Shown here piece by piece: positions 24,816-32,492 of a stretch of DNA of 64,000 nt. Below the pieces are notes generated by a model. That model was given only the letters and a program-made list of their open reading frames with translations. It was not told the DNA's origin and made no database searches. The stretch comes from Synergistaceae bacterium. GTDB lineage: Bacteria; Synergistota; Synergistia; Synergistales; Aminobacteriaceae. The stretch is taken from NCBI GenBank assembly GCA_031272035.1, contig JAISUO010000024.1, forward strand, positions 1 through 64,000. Direction: 5' to 3'. Numbering within the stretch: position 1 is the first letter of the stretch; each line of letters begins with the position of its first letter. Position numbers and translations under genes: made by a program.

Positions 24816-25619
24816 ATGAAAATACTTTTTGTGGGAGACCTGGTGGGAAGCCCCGGCCGGTCCGCTTTGGCCGAAGCTCTTCCCCTCCTCTCGAAACGAT
24901 GGGACGGCTTTGATTTTGTGGTCGTCAACTGCGAAAACGCCGCGGCGGGAAAGGGCATGACCGAAAAGATCATGGGAGAGCTTTTCGATATGGGGGTGCA
25001 CGGAATGACCTCCGGCAACCATATCTGGGACAAAAACATTTTTTATCCCGTCCTCGCCTCGGAGCGCCGGGTGATTCGCCCCGCCAACTTCGCCCCCGGC
25101 TGCCCCGGAACGGGACACGCCCTTCTTGAGCGCAACGGGAAAAAGCTGGGACTCCTGAACCTGCAGGGCCGCGTGTTCATGCCCCCCATCGACTGCCCCT
25201 TCCGAACGGCGGACGCCCTTCTGCCGGAGTTCGGCGACATCCCCGTCCTGGTGGATTTTCATGCCGAAGCCACGTCGGAAAAGAAAGCCCTTGCGCTTCA
25301 CCTGAACGGGCGCGCCGCCGCGGTGGTGGGAACCCATACCCACGTGCAGACCGCCGACGAGGAGGTTCTTTCCGGAGGTACGGCCGTCATCTCGGACGTG
25401 GGCATGACCGGAGGCCACGGCGGCATCATCGGCGTAAAGACGGAAAGCGTCATGCCCCGTTATCTTACGGGTATGCCCTCAAAATTCGAGGTCTGCGACG
25501 AGGACCGGCGAATCAACGCCGTCGTCATCGAAATCGACTCCGAGACCGGTCGGGCCCTGAATATCGTGCGAATCAACGAACGCCTCCCTCTGGATGAAAC
25601 AAATTCTGGAATGAAATAA
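24816..25619 (+). CDS. ymdB: YmdB-type metallophosphoesterase (TIGR00282)
   Basis: The 267-residue protein opens MKILFVGDLVGSPGR and has metal-ligand segments VNCENAAAGKG, TSGNHIWD and VGTHTHVQTAD, the order seen in YmdB. Family members hydrolyse cyclic nucleotides, notably 2',3'-cNMPs, and in Bacillus affect biofilm and sporulation decisions, possibly by modulating RNase Y. It starts 27 bases after rny and is probably co-transcribed with it. A strong terminator follows at 25649-25676. Confidence 0.92.
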   Translation: MKILFVGDLVGSPGRSALAEALPLLSKRWDGFDFVVVNCENAAAGKGMTEKIMGELFDMGVHGMTSGNHIWDKNIFYPVLASERRVIRPANFAPGCPGTGHALLERNGKKLGLLNLQGRVFMPPIDCPFRTADALLPEFGDIPVLVDFHAEATSEKKALALHLNGRAAAVVGTHTHVQTADEEVLSGGTAVISDVGMTGGHGGIIGVKTESVMPRYLTGMPSKFEVCDEDRRINAVVIEIDSETGRALNIVRINERLPLDETNSGMK

Positions 25620-25648
25620 ATTCTGGAATAAAATATCGCATCAAAAGA

Positions 25649-25682
25649 ACAGACCTCCGATAAACCGGAGGTCTGTTTGTCT
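25649..25682. terminator. Strong intrinsic terminator after ymdB
   Basis: ACAGACCTCCG (25649-25659) and CGGAGGTCTGT (25666-25676) form a perfect 11-bp stem with a 6-base loop, followed by TTGTCTGTCCTTT. It sits between convergent ymdB and dut, and A-rich flanks on the other side may let it serve both. Confidence 0.85.
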
Positions 25683-25690
25683 GTCCTTTG

Positions 25691-25730
25691 GCTTTGGATA
25701 TTTAGCTTTGGGTATTTGGCTTTGGATAGA
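25691..25730. repeat. 14-bp tandem repeat, nearly three copies
   Basis: Units GCTTTGGATATTTA, GCTTTGGGTATTTG and a partial GCTTTGGATAGA follow one another directly downstream of the dut stop. It is too short for a coding role. Confidence 0.75.
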
Positions 25731-25738
25731 ACCGGATA

Positions 25739-26185
25739 TCACTGTCTGCCTGTGCTGCCGAAGCCGCCTTCGCCCCGCTCCGTTTCGTCCAGGTTTTCCG
25801 ACTCGTCCCAGGTCACCTGACACACCGGAGCGATAACCATCTGAGCCACCCGATCCCCCGGCTCGAAGGTGAAGGGATCCTGCCCCAGGTTCATCACGAT
25901 GACCTGAATTTCACCCCGATAATCGGCGTCGATGGTTCCCGGGCTGTTGGGCAGGGTAATGCCGTGTTTCAGGGCCAGTCCGCTGCGGGGACGAATCTGA
26001 GCCTCATATCCGACGGGAAGCGCAATTCGTATCCCGGTGGAGACGAGAGTCCTCTCTCCCGGCAGCAAAACCACCTCTTCCACCGTACGAAGATCGACCC
26101 CAGCCGACGCGGGAGTGGCGTACTCGGGAACGGGAAACTTTTTGGCACGGGCATCGCGCAAAATTGCGACTTTTACTTCCTTCAT
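25739..26185 (-). CDS. dut: Deoxyuridine 5'-triphosphate nucleotidohydrolase
   Basis: The 148-residue trimeric dUTPase has all five motifs in order: [42 protein letters not shown] and the C-terminal glycine-rich [10 protein letters not shown]. It hydrolyses dUTP to dUMP, supplying dTMP synthesis and keeping uracil out of DNA. It starts 55 bases after pnp in the same direction and is probably the second gene of that operon. The ribosome-binding site (AAGGATT) is rather far from ATG 26185. Confidence 0.96.
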   Translation of the reverse strand: MKEVKVAILRDARAKKFPVPEYATPASAGVDLRTVEEVVLLPGERTLVSTGIRIALPVGYEAQIRPRSGLALKHGITLPNSPGTIDADYRGEIQVIVMNLGQDPFTFEPGDRVAQMVIAPVCQVTWDESENLDETERGEGGFGSTGRQ

Positions 26186-26240
26186 AACCGATTTTCAATC
26201 CTTCTTTCAGATCCTGTTTTACAAATAAGGGCCAGCGGCG

Positions 26241-28544
26241 CTAATCCCTTCGGGAAGACCTTCCGCCGTGGCGATGATCCCGATCTCGATCACGGTCCCG
26301 ACCGCCACGGTCGCCTCCCCGGTCCCGGTCGCCGTGATCGTGACGTTCCCGGTCGCCTCGGGGGGCCACAGGGCCCGCGCTTCCGGCGATGCTTTCGATC
26401 AGGTTCTCCCGTTCCCGCTCGTTCGGCAGGGCGTCGGCGAAGCCGGCCTCTCTGACCTTTTCCTCATCGGAAACGATACGCCGTCGGGTCAGGTTGACGC
26501 GTCCCATGTCGTCGATTTCCTTCACCATGACCAGAACTCTGTCGCCGGGTTTGAAAACGTCCTCCACCTTCGGAATGCGGAACGTGCTGACCTCGCTGAG
26601 ATGGAGCAGTCCCTCCTTGCCAGGCAGGCACTCCACAAAAGCGCCGAAGGACATCAGCCGCGTCACGGTGCCATAATAAATTTCCCCCGCTTCGGGATTG
26701 CGGGTCAGGCCCCGAATGATCGCCAGAGCCTCGTTGACCTGCTCCTGCGTGGGCCCGGCAATGCTAACGTCACCGGAGTCCTCCACGTTGATTCGAACGC
26801 CGGTTTTCTGAGTGATACCGCGGATCACCTTGCCCCCGGGGCCGATGACGTCCCGAATTTTTTCGGGGTCGATCGTGGTCTTGTGGATGCGCGGCGCGTT
26901 GGGAGACAGGCTCTCCGGCGCGGAAATCCGCGATTCCATTTTATCGAGAATTTCCATGCGGGCCTTTCGCGCCTGGCTCAGGGCGTTCTGCAGAACCTCC
27001 CGGGTGATGCCGCCGGCCTTGTTGTCCATCTGAAGCGCCGTAACTCCATCCCGGGTTCCGGCAACCTTGAAGTCCATGTCGCCATAGTGGTCCTCCAGAC
27101 CCTGAATGTCGGTGAGAACCTGAACTTTATTCCCTTCCTTGATGAGTCCCATGGCCACTCCCGCCACGTGTTTGCGAAGGGGAACCCCCGCGTGCATCAT
27201 GGACAGGCTGCCGCCGCAGATGCTGGCCTGGGAGCTGGAGCCGTTGGACTCCAGAATGTCCGAGACCACGCGAATCACGTAGGGGAACTCGTTCTCGTCG
27301 GGAATCACGTAGCGAAGAGCCCGTTCGGCCAACGCCCCGTGTCCGATCTCCCTGCGTCCGGGGCCTCGCATGGGGCGCACCTCGCCCACCGAGTAGGGCG
27401 GGAAGTTGTAGTGCAGAATAAAACGCTTGGCGGGCTCGTCCAGCTTGATGCCGTCGAGAACCTGATCGTCCTCTCCCACCATCCCAAGGGTCGTCACCGC
27501 CAGAGCCTGGGTCTCGCCTCGGGTGAAAAGCGCCGAACCGTGCACCCTGGGCAGCACTCCCAGCTCACAGGAAATATCCCGGAGCTGGTCCATGGCCCGA
27601 CCGTCCACCCGTACGCCCTCGTCAACGATGATGGCCCTCATGATTTTTTTGACCCGCTCGTCCACAAAGGCGGAGATGTAGTCGTTCATGCCGGGACAGG
27701 ATTCGGCGAAATGCTCCTGAGCGCGTTTTTTCGCCTCGCCGATTCTGTCGGCCCTGGGCTTCTTCTCGTGAATACGAACCCCCGCGTCGATTTCCTGGTC
27801 GAGGTTCTCACGGATCCAGTCGTCGATTTCGGGACAGGATACGGGGGGAGCGATTTGAATCTCCGGCTTTCCCACTTCTTCCTTCATCTGCCGGAACAGC
27901 GCGATGAGCTTTCGAATTTCGGTCTGAGCCAGCTCCATGGCGTCCACCAGCAAATCCTCGGAAACCTCCTGAGAGCCGGACTCCACCATCGTAATGCCGT
28001 CGTCGTGGCCGGCCACCAGCAAATCCAGGGCCGACGACTGCATCTGCTCCTCCGTGGGGTTCACCACCAGCTGCCCCTCGATCAGGCCGATGCGCACCGC
28101 CCCCACCGGACCTCCCCAGGGAATGCCGGAAATCGCCAGAGCGGCGGAAGCTCCGTTGATGGCCAGCACGCTGGGCGGATAAATCTGATCCACCGCCATG
28201 ACCGTGGCCACCACATGAACGTCGTTCCGCATGTTGTCGTCGAAAAGCGACCGGATGGACCGATCCACCACTCTCGCGCTCAGAATCGCCGACTCGGTGG
28301 GACGGCCCTCGCGTTTGATAAAACCGCCGGGAATTTTTCCCGCCGAATAATAGCGCTCCTCAAAATCCACCAGCAGCGGGAAAAAATCGATTCCCGTCCG
28401 CGCGGTATCCGTGATGCAGGCCGTGGTCAAAATCGTCGTGTCTCCATGTGACGCCAGAACGGCTCCATTTGCCTGCTTCGCCAGTTTTCCCGTTCGGAAG
28501 ACAAGCGGCTTGTCCCCCAGCAATACGGAAAATTCTTTTTCCAT
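26241..28544 (-). CDS. pnp: Polyribonucleotide nucleotidyltransferase (PNPase)
   Basis: The 767-residue phosphorolytic exoribonuclease has two RNase PH-like domains (TSAR-type segments such as RGETQALAVTTLG and the GSSSQASICGGSLS loop). A KH domain (RDVIGPGGKVIRGI) and an S1 domain (GTVTRLMSFGAFVECLPGKE) follow. The last 40 or so residues form an extreme Arg/Asp/His-rich tail of RD repeats. ATG 28544 is chosen from two adjacent ATGs because it sits six bases from AGGAGG. Unlike many genomes, rpsO is not upstream; dut follows instead. Confidence 0.97.
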   Translation of the reverse strand: MEKEFSVLLGDKPLVFRTGKLAKQANGAVLASHGDTTILTTACITDTARTGIDFFPLLVDFEERYYSAGKIPGGFIKREGRPTESAILSARVVDRSIRSLFDDNMRNDVHVVATVMAVDQIYPPSVLAINGASAALAISGIPWGGPVGAVRIGLIEGQLVVNPTEEQMQSSALDLLVAGHDDGITMVESGSQEVSEDLLVDAMELAQTEIRKLIALFRQMKEEVGKPEIQIAPPVSCPEIDDWIRENLDQEIDAGVRIHEKKPRADRIGEAKKRAQEHFAESCPGMNDYISAFVDERVKKIMRAIIVDEGVRVDGRAMDQLRDISCELGVLPRVHGSALFTRGETQALAVTTLGMVGEDDQVLDGIKLDEPAKRFILHYNFPPYSVGEVRPMRGPGRREIGHGALAERALRYVIPDENEFPYVIRVVSDILESNGSSSQASICGGSLSMMHAGVPLRKHVAGVAMGLIKEGNKVQVLTDIQGLEDHYGDMDFKVAGTRDGVTALQMDNKAGGITREVLQNALSQARKARMEILDKMESRISAPESLSPNAPRIHKTTIDPEKIRDVIGPGGKVIRGITQKTGVRINVEDSGDVSIAGPTQEQVNEALAIIRGLTRNPEAGEIYYGTVTRLMSFGAFVECLPGKEGLLHLSEVSTFRIPKVEDVFKPGDRVLVMVKEIDDMGRVNLTRRRIVSDEEKVREAGFADALPNERERENLIESIAGSAGPVAPRGDRERHDHGDRDRGGDRGGRDRDRDRDHRHGGRSSRRD

Positions 28545-28586
28545 CATTCTCCTCCTCGACACCTTTTTCCTTTTTCAAACGGAATC

Positions 28587-28615
28587 AGAATAGCACAAGA
28601 TGAAATTTAGTCCAA
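28587..28615 (-). promoter_or_regulatory. Promoter candidate for pnp-dut
   Basis: On the minus strand TTGGAC (28610-28615), a 17-base spacer and TATTCT (28587-28592) preceded by TGC. The extended -10 compensates for a weak -35. Confidence 0.42.
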
Positions 28616-28701
28616 GAGATACCAGGGATGTAATAAACTTATAAATGGTATATCATCATTATTCGTGTAACGAGACTTTTTTATTTAAAGGAGGAGGGCC
28701 A

Positions 28702-29115
28702 GTGGCTCTTGTTATATGCAGTATGTGCAAAAGGGCTTTTATCAATGGTCCTCAGGGAGAGGAAATCTGCCCCGACTGCACGACAAAGCTTCAATCGCTC
28801 TATCCCGTCGTGAGAAATTTTCTGCGAGACCACGAGAAGGAGGCCTTTACAGCCCACGACGTCAGCCGGATTTTGGGGATTCCCGTTCAAAAGGTGGAGG
28901 CGCTGGTTTCAGCGGGAATGATCGACACGATTCATCTCCAGAGCGGCGAGCGCGACTCTTCAGCTTCAAAAAGAACATCGAAACTCGCCCCTCTCGCTCC
29001 GGGAGAGGCGGAGACTGTTCTGCGCCGAAACGAAAGCTCCATGCACACCTACACAAAACGACTGGCGGAGGACGACGCGGACGACCGACACAGAGGAGAA
29101 AAACGAAGAAAATGA
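28702..29115 (+). CDS. Zinc-ribbon / helix-turn-helix protein (YvyF/TIGR03826-like)
   Basis: The 137-residue protein begins at GTG 28702, seven bases after AGGAGG. It has two CxxC pairs (C6/C9 and C23/C26) forming a zinc ribbon. Next come a conserved LYPVVRNFLRDHEKEAFTA stretch and a winged-helix-like segment (DVSRILGIPVQKVEALVSAG). The C-terminal third is hydrophilic and poorly conserved-looking. This domain order resembles the flagellar-operon protein YvyF, but no flagellar gene is near. Its stop overlaps the next gene's start in an ATGA. Function is unknown; a regulatory role is only inferred from the HTH. Confidence 0.72.
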   Translation: MALVICSMCKRAFINGPQGEEICPDCTTKLQSLYPVVRNFLRDHEKEAFTAHDVSRILGIPVQKVEALVSAGMIDTIHLQSGERDSSASKRTSKLAPLAPGEAETVLRRNESSMHTYTKRLAEDDADDRHRGEKRRK

Positions 29116-29630
29116 CGAAAAAACGGTCGCTTCCCACGCGTTTCCCGCATAAGATTTTTTTCAGAAAACTTGTTCTGTGTCTGGCTGGAGCGGCGCTGCT
29201 GTACGCCCTCCCCTCTTTTGCCGACGCCCGGGAGGACGCCGAAAGGATCTTCGCTCTGAACGCGAAACTGCGGCCCGGGACCTCGCTGAACGTGCTGAAC
29301 CAGCTCCTGGGACCTCCCGCCAACGAACACCGGGTGACCGGCATGGAGAATTTGATTCTTTACACCTGGCTTCACGGCGAGATGGGAGTGGAAATTTACT
29401 GCACCGGCGACGTGGCCCACAGAGTGAGCATCACCCTCCCTCTTCCCAGTGAGAGGGAGGTCCCCCGGGCCTTGGACGCGATCACCCGACGGGGACGGTC
29501 TCAGTACGGCGTCATGCCCGCCTTCGACCGGACTACAGGCGAGTATTACTGGACGGGCGGAGGCGTTCGTTTCGGTTTTTCGAAGTACAACGCCAGAACG
29601 GTGCGAAGTACCTGCATCGCGCTGCGATAA
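29112..29630 (+). CDS. Exported protein of unknown function
   Basis: The 172-residue protein has a clear signal peptide (basic N-terminus, hydrophobic LVLCLAGAALLYALPSFADA, cleavage after ADA near residue 39). The mature part has a pattern LRPGTSLNVLNQLLGPP followed by ENLILYTWLHG. That pattern is reminiscent of small BamE/SmpA-like lipoprotein folds (a helix ending in a GxP turn, then strands), though no lipobox is present. The start ATG 29112 overlaps the preceding stop, so it is coupled to the zinc-ribbon gene. I do not recognise the family. Confidence 0.7.
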   Translation: MTKKRSLPTRFPHKIFFRKLVLCLAGAALLYALPSFADAREDAERIFALNAKLRPGTSLNVLNQLLGPPANEHRVTGMENLILYTWLHGEMGVEIYCTGDVAHRVSITLPLPSEREVPRALDAITRRGRSQYGVMPAFDRTTGEYYWTGGGVRFGFSKYNARTVRSTCIALR

Positions 29631-29666
29631 AACATTTTCCTTTTCAATTTGAGGGGGCTGTACGAA

Positions 29667-31955
29667 TTGTCACATTTTTTTCTCAGAGACATACCGTACC
29701 CGACAGGGAAATTTTTTCGCGTCGGTTTATTTTTTATTTCTTTCTTTTTTTTCTTTGTCCTTTTTCTCTTCCTGACAGATATGTTCAGCTCCGATGTCCC
29801 CTTCGGAGAAGGAGCCCAAATTACGAGAGCTCCGGCCTCCCGATATGACGTCGTTGTCGCCGGAGGCGGGATGGGAGGAATGGCCGCCGCCATACAGGCC
29901 GCCCGCCTTGGCGCGGGAGTTCTCGTTCTGGAGCCCGGGGACTGGCTGGGAGGGCAGGCTGTGGCCGCCGGCGTCTCCACCATGGACGACCTGAGCCGTC
30001 AGCGCAGCGGACTCTATCTCGAATTCATCTCCCGTCTGAAGGACCATTACGATTCCCTGGGAAAAACCATGGGGACCTGCTACTGGGATCCCCGCAGCCT
30101 GGCCTTCGAACCCTCCGTCGGACAGAAAATCCTTCTGGATATGGTGAAGCAGACCCGAAAGGCCAACGCCGAAAAGAAGCGCAGCAAACCCTTCGACATT
30201 CTGATGTATTCCTCGGTGACGGAGGTCCACCGCCAGGGAAACACCGTCACCGGCGTCACCCTGCAAAGCCCGGGGGGACGAAAGGACGTCGCCTGCCAGG
30301 TCCTCATCGACGCCACCGAATACGGAGACGTTCTGCCCCTTGCCAAAGTGCCCTACCGGGTGGGAAACTCCGCCACGCCCTTTCTGAATGAAAACGCCAT
30401 GATTCAGGATATCACCTGGGTGGCCATCATTCGCAGTTATCCGGGAGGCATTCCGCCGGAGCTGCGGCCGCTTTCTCCTCTTCCCGGCTACGAGGAGGCG
30501 AAGCGCAACTATGAAAGCTACGTGACCTCGGACGGCATGAACTTCAAGGGAACCTACCCCGTTGTACTCCCCGTCAATTTCGTCACTCACAACGCCTACC
30601 GCGGACTTCCCGACTCCTCCACGCCCTGGAATTACGACGGGCGGGCGGAGAACCGCGGGCTTATCTCGAAATGCGGCGTCAACTGGGGAAACGACTATCC
30701 GGGAAAAGACAGCTGGAACGGCGACACGGGGCTGCCCGCGGCCTATCTGGAGGACAGGACCCTGAGGGATCGGATCGAGAAGGACGCCCTCGTCAAGACC
30801 CTGCACTTTATCTATTACATGCAAAACGAACTGGGGGAAAACTGGTCCGTCGCCAACGACGAATACGACCACTCCCAGCTGCCCGCGGCCGCCGCGGACC
30901 TGCCCGACGAATGGAAGGAAATCGCCCGGCGAATGCCCCCCATTCCCTACGTCAGAGAATCCCGGCGCATGGCGGGCGCCCACACCCTCACCTCGGCGGA
31001 GCTTCTCCAAAACTCCCTAAGCTACCGGGACGGCCAGACCAGCCACGAGTTTTCCGACGCCATCGCCATAGGCGGCTATATTCTGGACCTCCACGGCGCG
31101 GATACGGACGACCGGATGGAGTGGGACTTCGGCGAAAGGGCAAATTCCATGGAGACCAACCGTCCCCGGGGGCCCTTTCAGGTGCCTTTGGACATTCTCA
31201 TTCCAAAAAACCTCGACGGTTTCCTGGCCGCTGAGAAGAATCTTTCCATGACGCGACTGGCCGCGGGAGCTCTGCGTCTGCAGCCCATCTGCATGATGGT
31301 CGGTCAGGCCGCGGGAGCTTTGGCCGCGCTGGCGGCGGAGAGCGGCCTCCCCCCCAGGGAGGTCCCCCCCGTTCGGGTCCAGAGAGCGCTGCTGGAGGCC
31401 AACGTTCTTCTGTCCCTTTGCAAATACTCCGACGTGCCACCGGAACATCCCTTTTTCCGGGCCGTGCAGCTTTCCAACCTCTACGAACTGCTGCCCCCTC
31501 TGGAGCCTCCTCACGCGCCTTCCTACAACATCAGCGATTTGGACGATCCCGTGCTGGCCATGGCTGTCATTCGCGGGGCCGACAAGGGGATTTTCGGGGT
31601 GGACCAGCTCATTACGCGGAGGGAAATGTTTTCGATGCTGAGTAAAGCCCGTCTTGCGTCGAGAACCTCAAAAGGCGTCGAGCCGGCGGAGAAGGAAAAC
31701 CCGGAACGATTCGTTTCACGGGGAGAATTTGTCGAGTCCCTTCGGGAAACCTTCGGACTCGAAAAGGGCTCTCGCCCTTCATCCTCCCTTGTCAAAATTC
31801 CGAAGGAGCATCGTTTTTTTGACGCCATCGATACTCTGGCCGCTCTGGGGATTCTGGACCTCTATCGTCCGGAATTTTATCCCGCCCGTCCCATCACCCG
31901 GGGAGAAGCTGTGGAAATGCTCATGAAAGCCATGACGGTGAACGATCAGGCATAA
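29667..31955 (+). CDS. Exported FAD-dependent oxidoreductase with C-terminal SLH-like repeats
   Basis: The 762-residue protein starts with a strongly hydrophobic segment (about residues 19-37) that is a signal anchor. A Rossmann FAD motif follows (DVVVAGGGMGGMAAAIQAAR, from residue 61). The body matches the FAD_oxidored group, which has a second conserved RRMAGAHTLTSAE and PLDILIPKNLDGFLAAEKN stretch near residues 440-520. The last 170 residues hold two SLH-like units, each with an ITRxE-type motif (LITRREMFSML and PITRGEAVEML). A flavoenzyme on the surface or in the periplasm tethered by SLH is implied; substrate unknown. TTG 29667 is chosen because GAGGGGG lies ten bases upstream. Confidence 0.8.
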   Translation: MSHFFLRDIPYPTGKFFRVGLFFISFFFFFVLFLFLTDMFSSDVPFGEGAQITRAPASRYDVVVAGGGMGGMAAAIQAARLGAGVLVLEPGDWLGGQAVAAGVSTMDDLSRQRSGLYLEFISRLKDHYDSLGKTMGTCYWDPRSLAFEPSVGQKILLDMVKQTRKANAEKKRSKPFDILMYSSVTEVHRQGNTVTGVTLQSPGGRKDVACQVLIDATEYGDVLPLAKVPYRVGNSATPFLNENAMIQDITWVAIIRSYPGGIPPELRPLSPLPGYEEAKRNYESYVTSDGMNFKGTYPVVLPVNFVTHNAYRGLPDSSTPWNYDGRAENRGLISKCGVNWGNDYPGKDSWNGDTGLPAAYLEDRTLRDRIEKDALVKTLHFIYYMQNELGENWSVANDEYDHSQLPAAAADLPDEWKEIARRMPPIPYVRESRRMAGAHTLTSAELLQNSLSYRDGQTSHEFSDAIAIGGYILDLHGADTDDRMEWDFGERANSMETNRPRGPFQVPLDILIPKNLDGFLAAEKNLSMTRLAAGALRLQPICMMVGQAAGALAALAAESGLPPREVPPVRVQRALLEANVLLSLCKYSDVPPEHPFFRAVQLSNLYELLPPLEPPHAPSYNISDLDDPVLAMAVIRGADKGIFGVDQLITRREMFSMLSKARLASRTSKGVEPAEKENPERFVSRGEFVESLRETFGLEKGSRPSSSLVKIPKEHRFFDAIDTLAALGILDLYRPEFYPARPITRGEAVEMLMKAMTVNDQA

Positions 31956-31960
31956 ATGCA

Positions 31961-32359
31961 CTATACAATTTCTCTGGTGCAGGAACAACCCGCCCGCTCT
32001 CCCGCGTGAACGGCGACCCCGTCCACCAGAGGAGGTTTCTCCCAGGGGACGAAGCGCCCCTCCAGTTTTCGGTGCGCGGGGCAGCAGCCATTGCGCCCCG
32101 CGTGCCAGATATATCCCATTGAACCGGCTGCCATCGCCTGTCGTTTCTGGAACTCGAAACGCTCTTCCGCCTGCCGGTCCGCGAGAGTGTCGCCCCCTCG
32201 TTCCCCCTCCGGTGGCGCAAAAGGGTTGTTTCGGCGTCTTCCGGACCTCCCATCGCGGCTTCTGTCGCTGCCCCTGAAGGGACGGCCGAATACACTCAGA
32301 AACAGGGAAAAAAGAAAAAACCAAAAAATCAAACGAATAATGCCGCATCGCTCCTTCAT
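31961..32359 (-). CDS. Short exported protein with a phage Mu F-like C-terminal motif
   Basis: The 132-residue frame starts MKERCGIIRLIFWFFLFSLF, a signal or anchor segment. A basic, low-complexity stretch follows (about residues 25-60). It ends in a compact region with CCPAHRKLEGRFVPWEKPP and then GERAGCSC. The H-x4-GxxxPW and G-x2-CxC pattern resembles the C-terminus of phage Mu gpF-like minor head proteins (Phage_Mu_F). The resemblance is by eye only, and no phage gene is nearby. ATG 32359 is used because a TGA-TACAAT promoter lies just upstream. It is convergent with the flavoprotein (5-bp gap). Confidence 0.55.
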   Translation of the reverse strand: MKERCGIIRLIFWFFLFSLFLSVFGRPFRGSDRSRDGRSGRRRNNPFAPPEGERGGDTLADRQAEERFEFQKRQAMAAGSMGYIWHAGRNGCCPAHRKLEGRFVPWEKPPLVDGVAVHAGERAGCSCTREIV

Positions 32360-32393
32360 ATTCCAAAAGACTTCCGCTTTGGAATTGGACACC

Positions 32394-32399
32394 ATTGTA
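32394..32399 (-). promoter_or_regulatory. Extended -10 promoter for the Mu F-like gene
   Basis: The minus strand reads TGA-TACAAT, with predicted start near 32387, about 28 bases before ATG 32359. It lies directly after the terminator of the SLH porin gene. Confidence 0.4.
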
Positions 32400-32424
32400 T
32401 CAGAGAGACCCTGTGGAACATACG

Positions 32425-32453
32425 AAAAAAGGAGGGCCGAAGCCCCCCTTTTT
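32425..32453 (-). terminator. Intrinsic terminator of the first SLH porin gene
   Basis: On the minus strand GGGGGGC-TTCG-GCCCTCC forms a hairpin with one mismatch, followed by TTTTTT. It lies 40 bases after the stop codon at 32493. Its core (GAGGGCCGAAGCCC on plus) recurs at 34443 and 34514. Confidence 0.85.
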
Positions 32454-32492
32454 CCGTTTCTTATGCTGTGCTGCCTCGAAAGCGATTCCGTG

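Noticed and set aside
26268-28451. A 727-codon plus-strand open frame opposite pnp
   Set aside because: It mirrors the pnp frame and shows no domain, start site or ribosome-binding site; pnp is unmistakable.
31779-32366. Alternative minus-strand frames of 195 and 124 codons over the Mu F-like gene
   Set aside because: One runs into the 3' end of the convergent flavoprotein gene and neither has a ribosome-binding site or signal segment. The chosen frame has a hydrophobic start, patterned Cys/His residues and a promoter, though confidence remains moderate.
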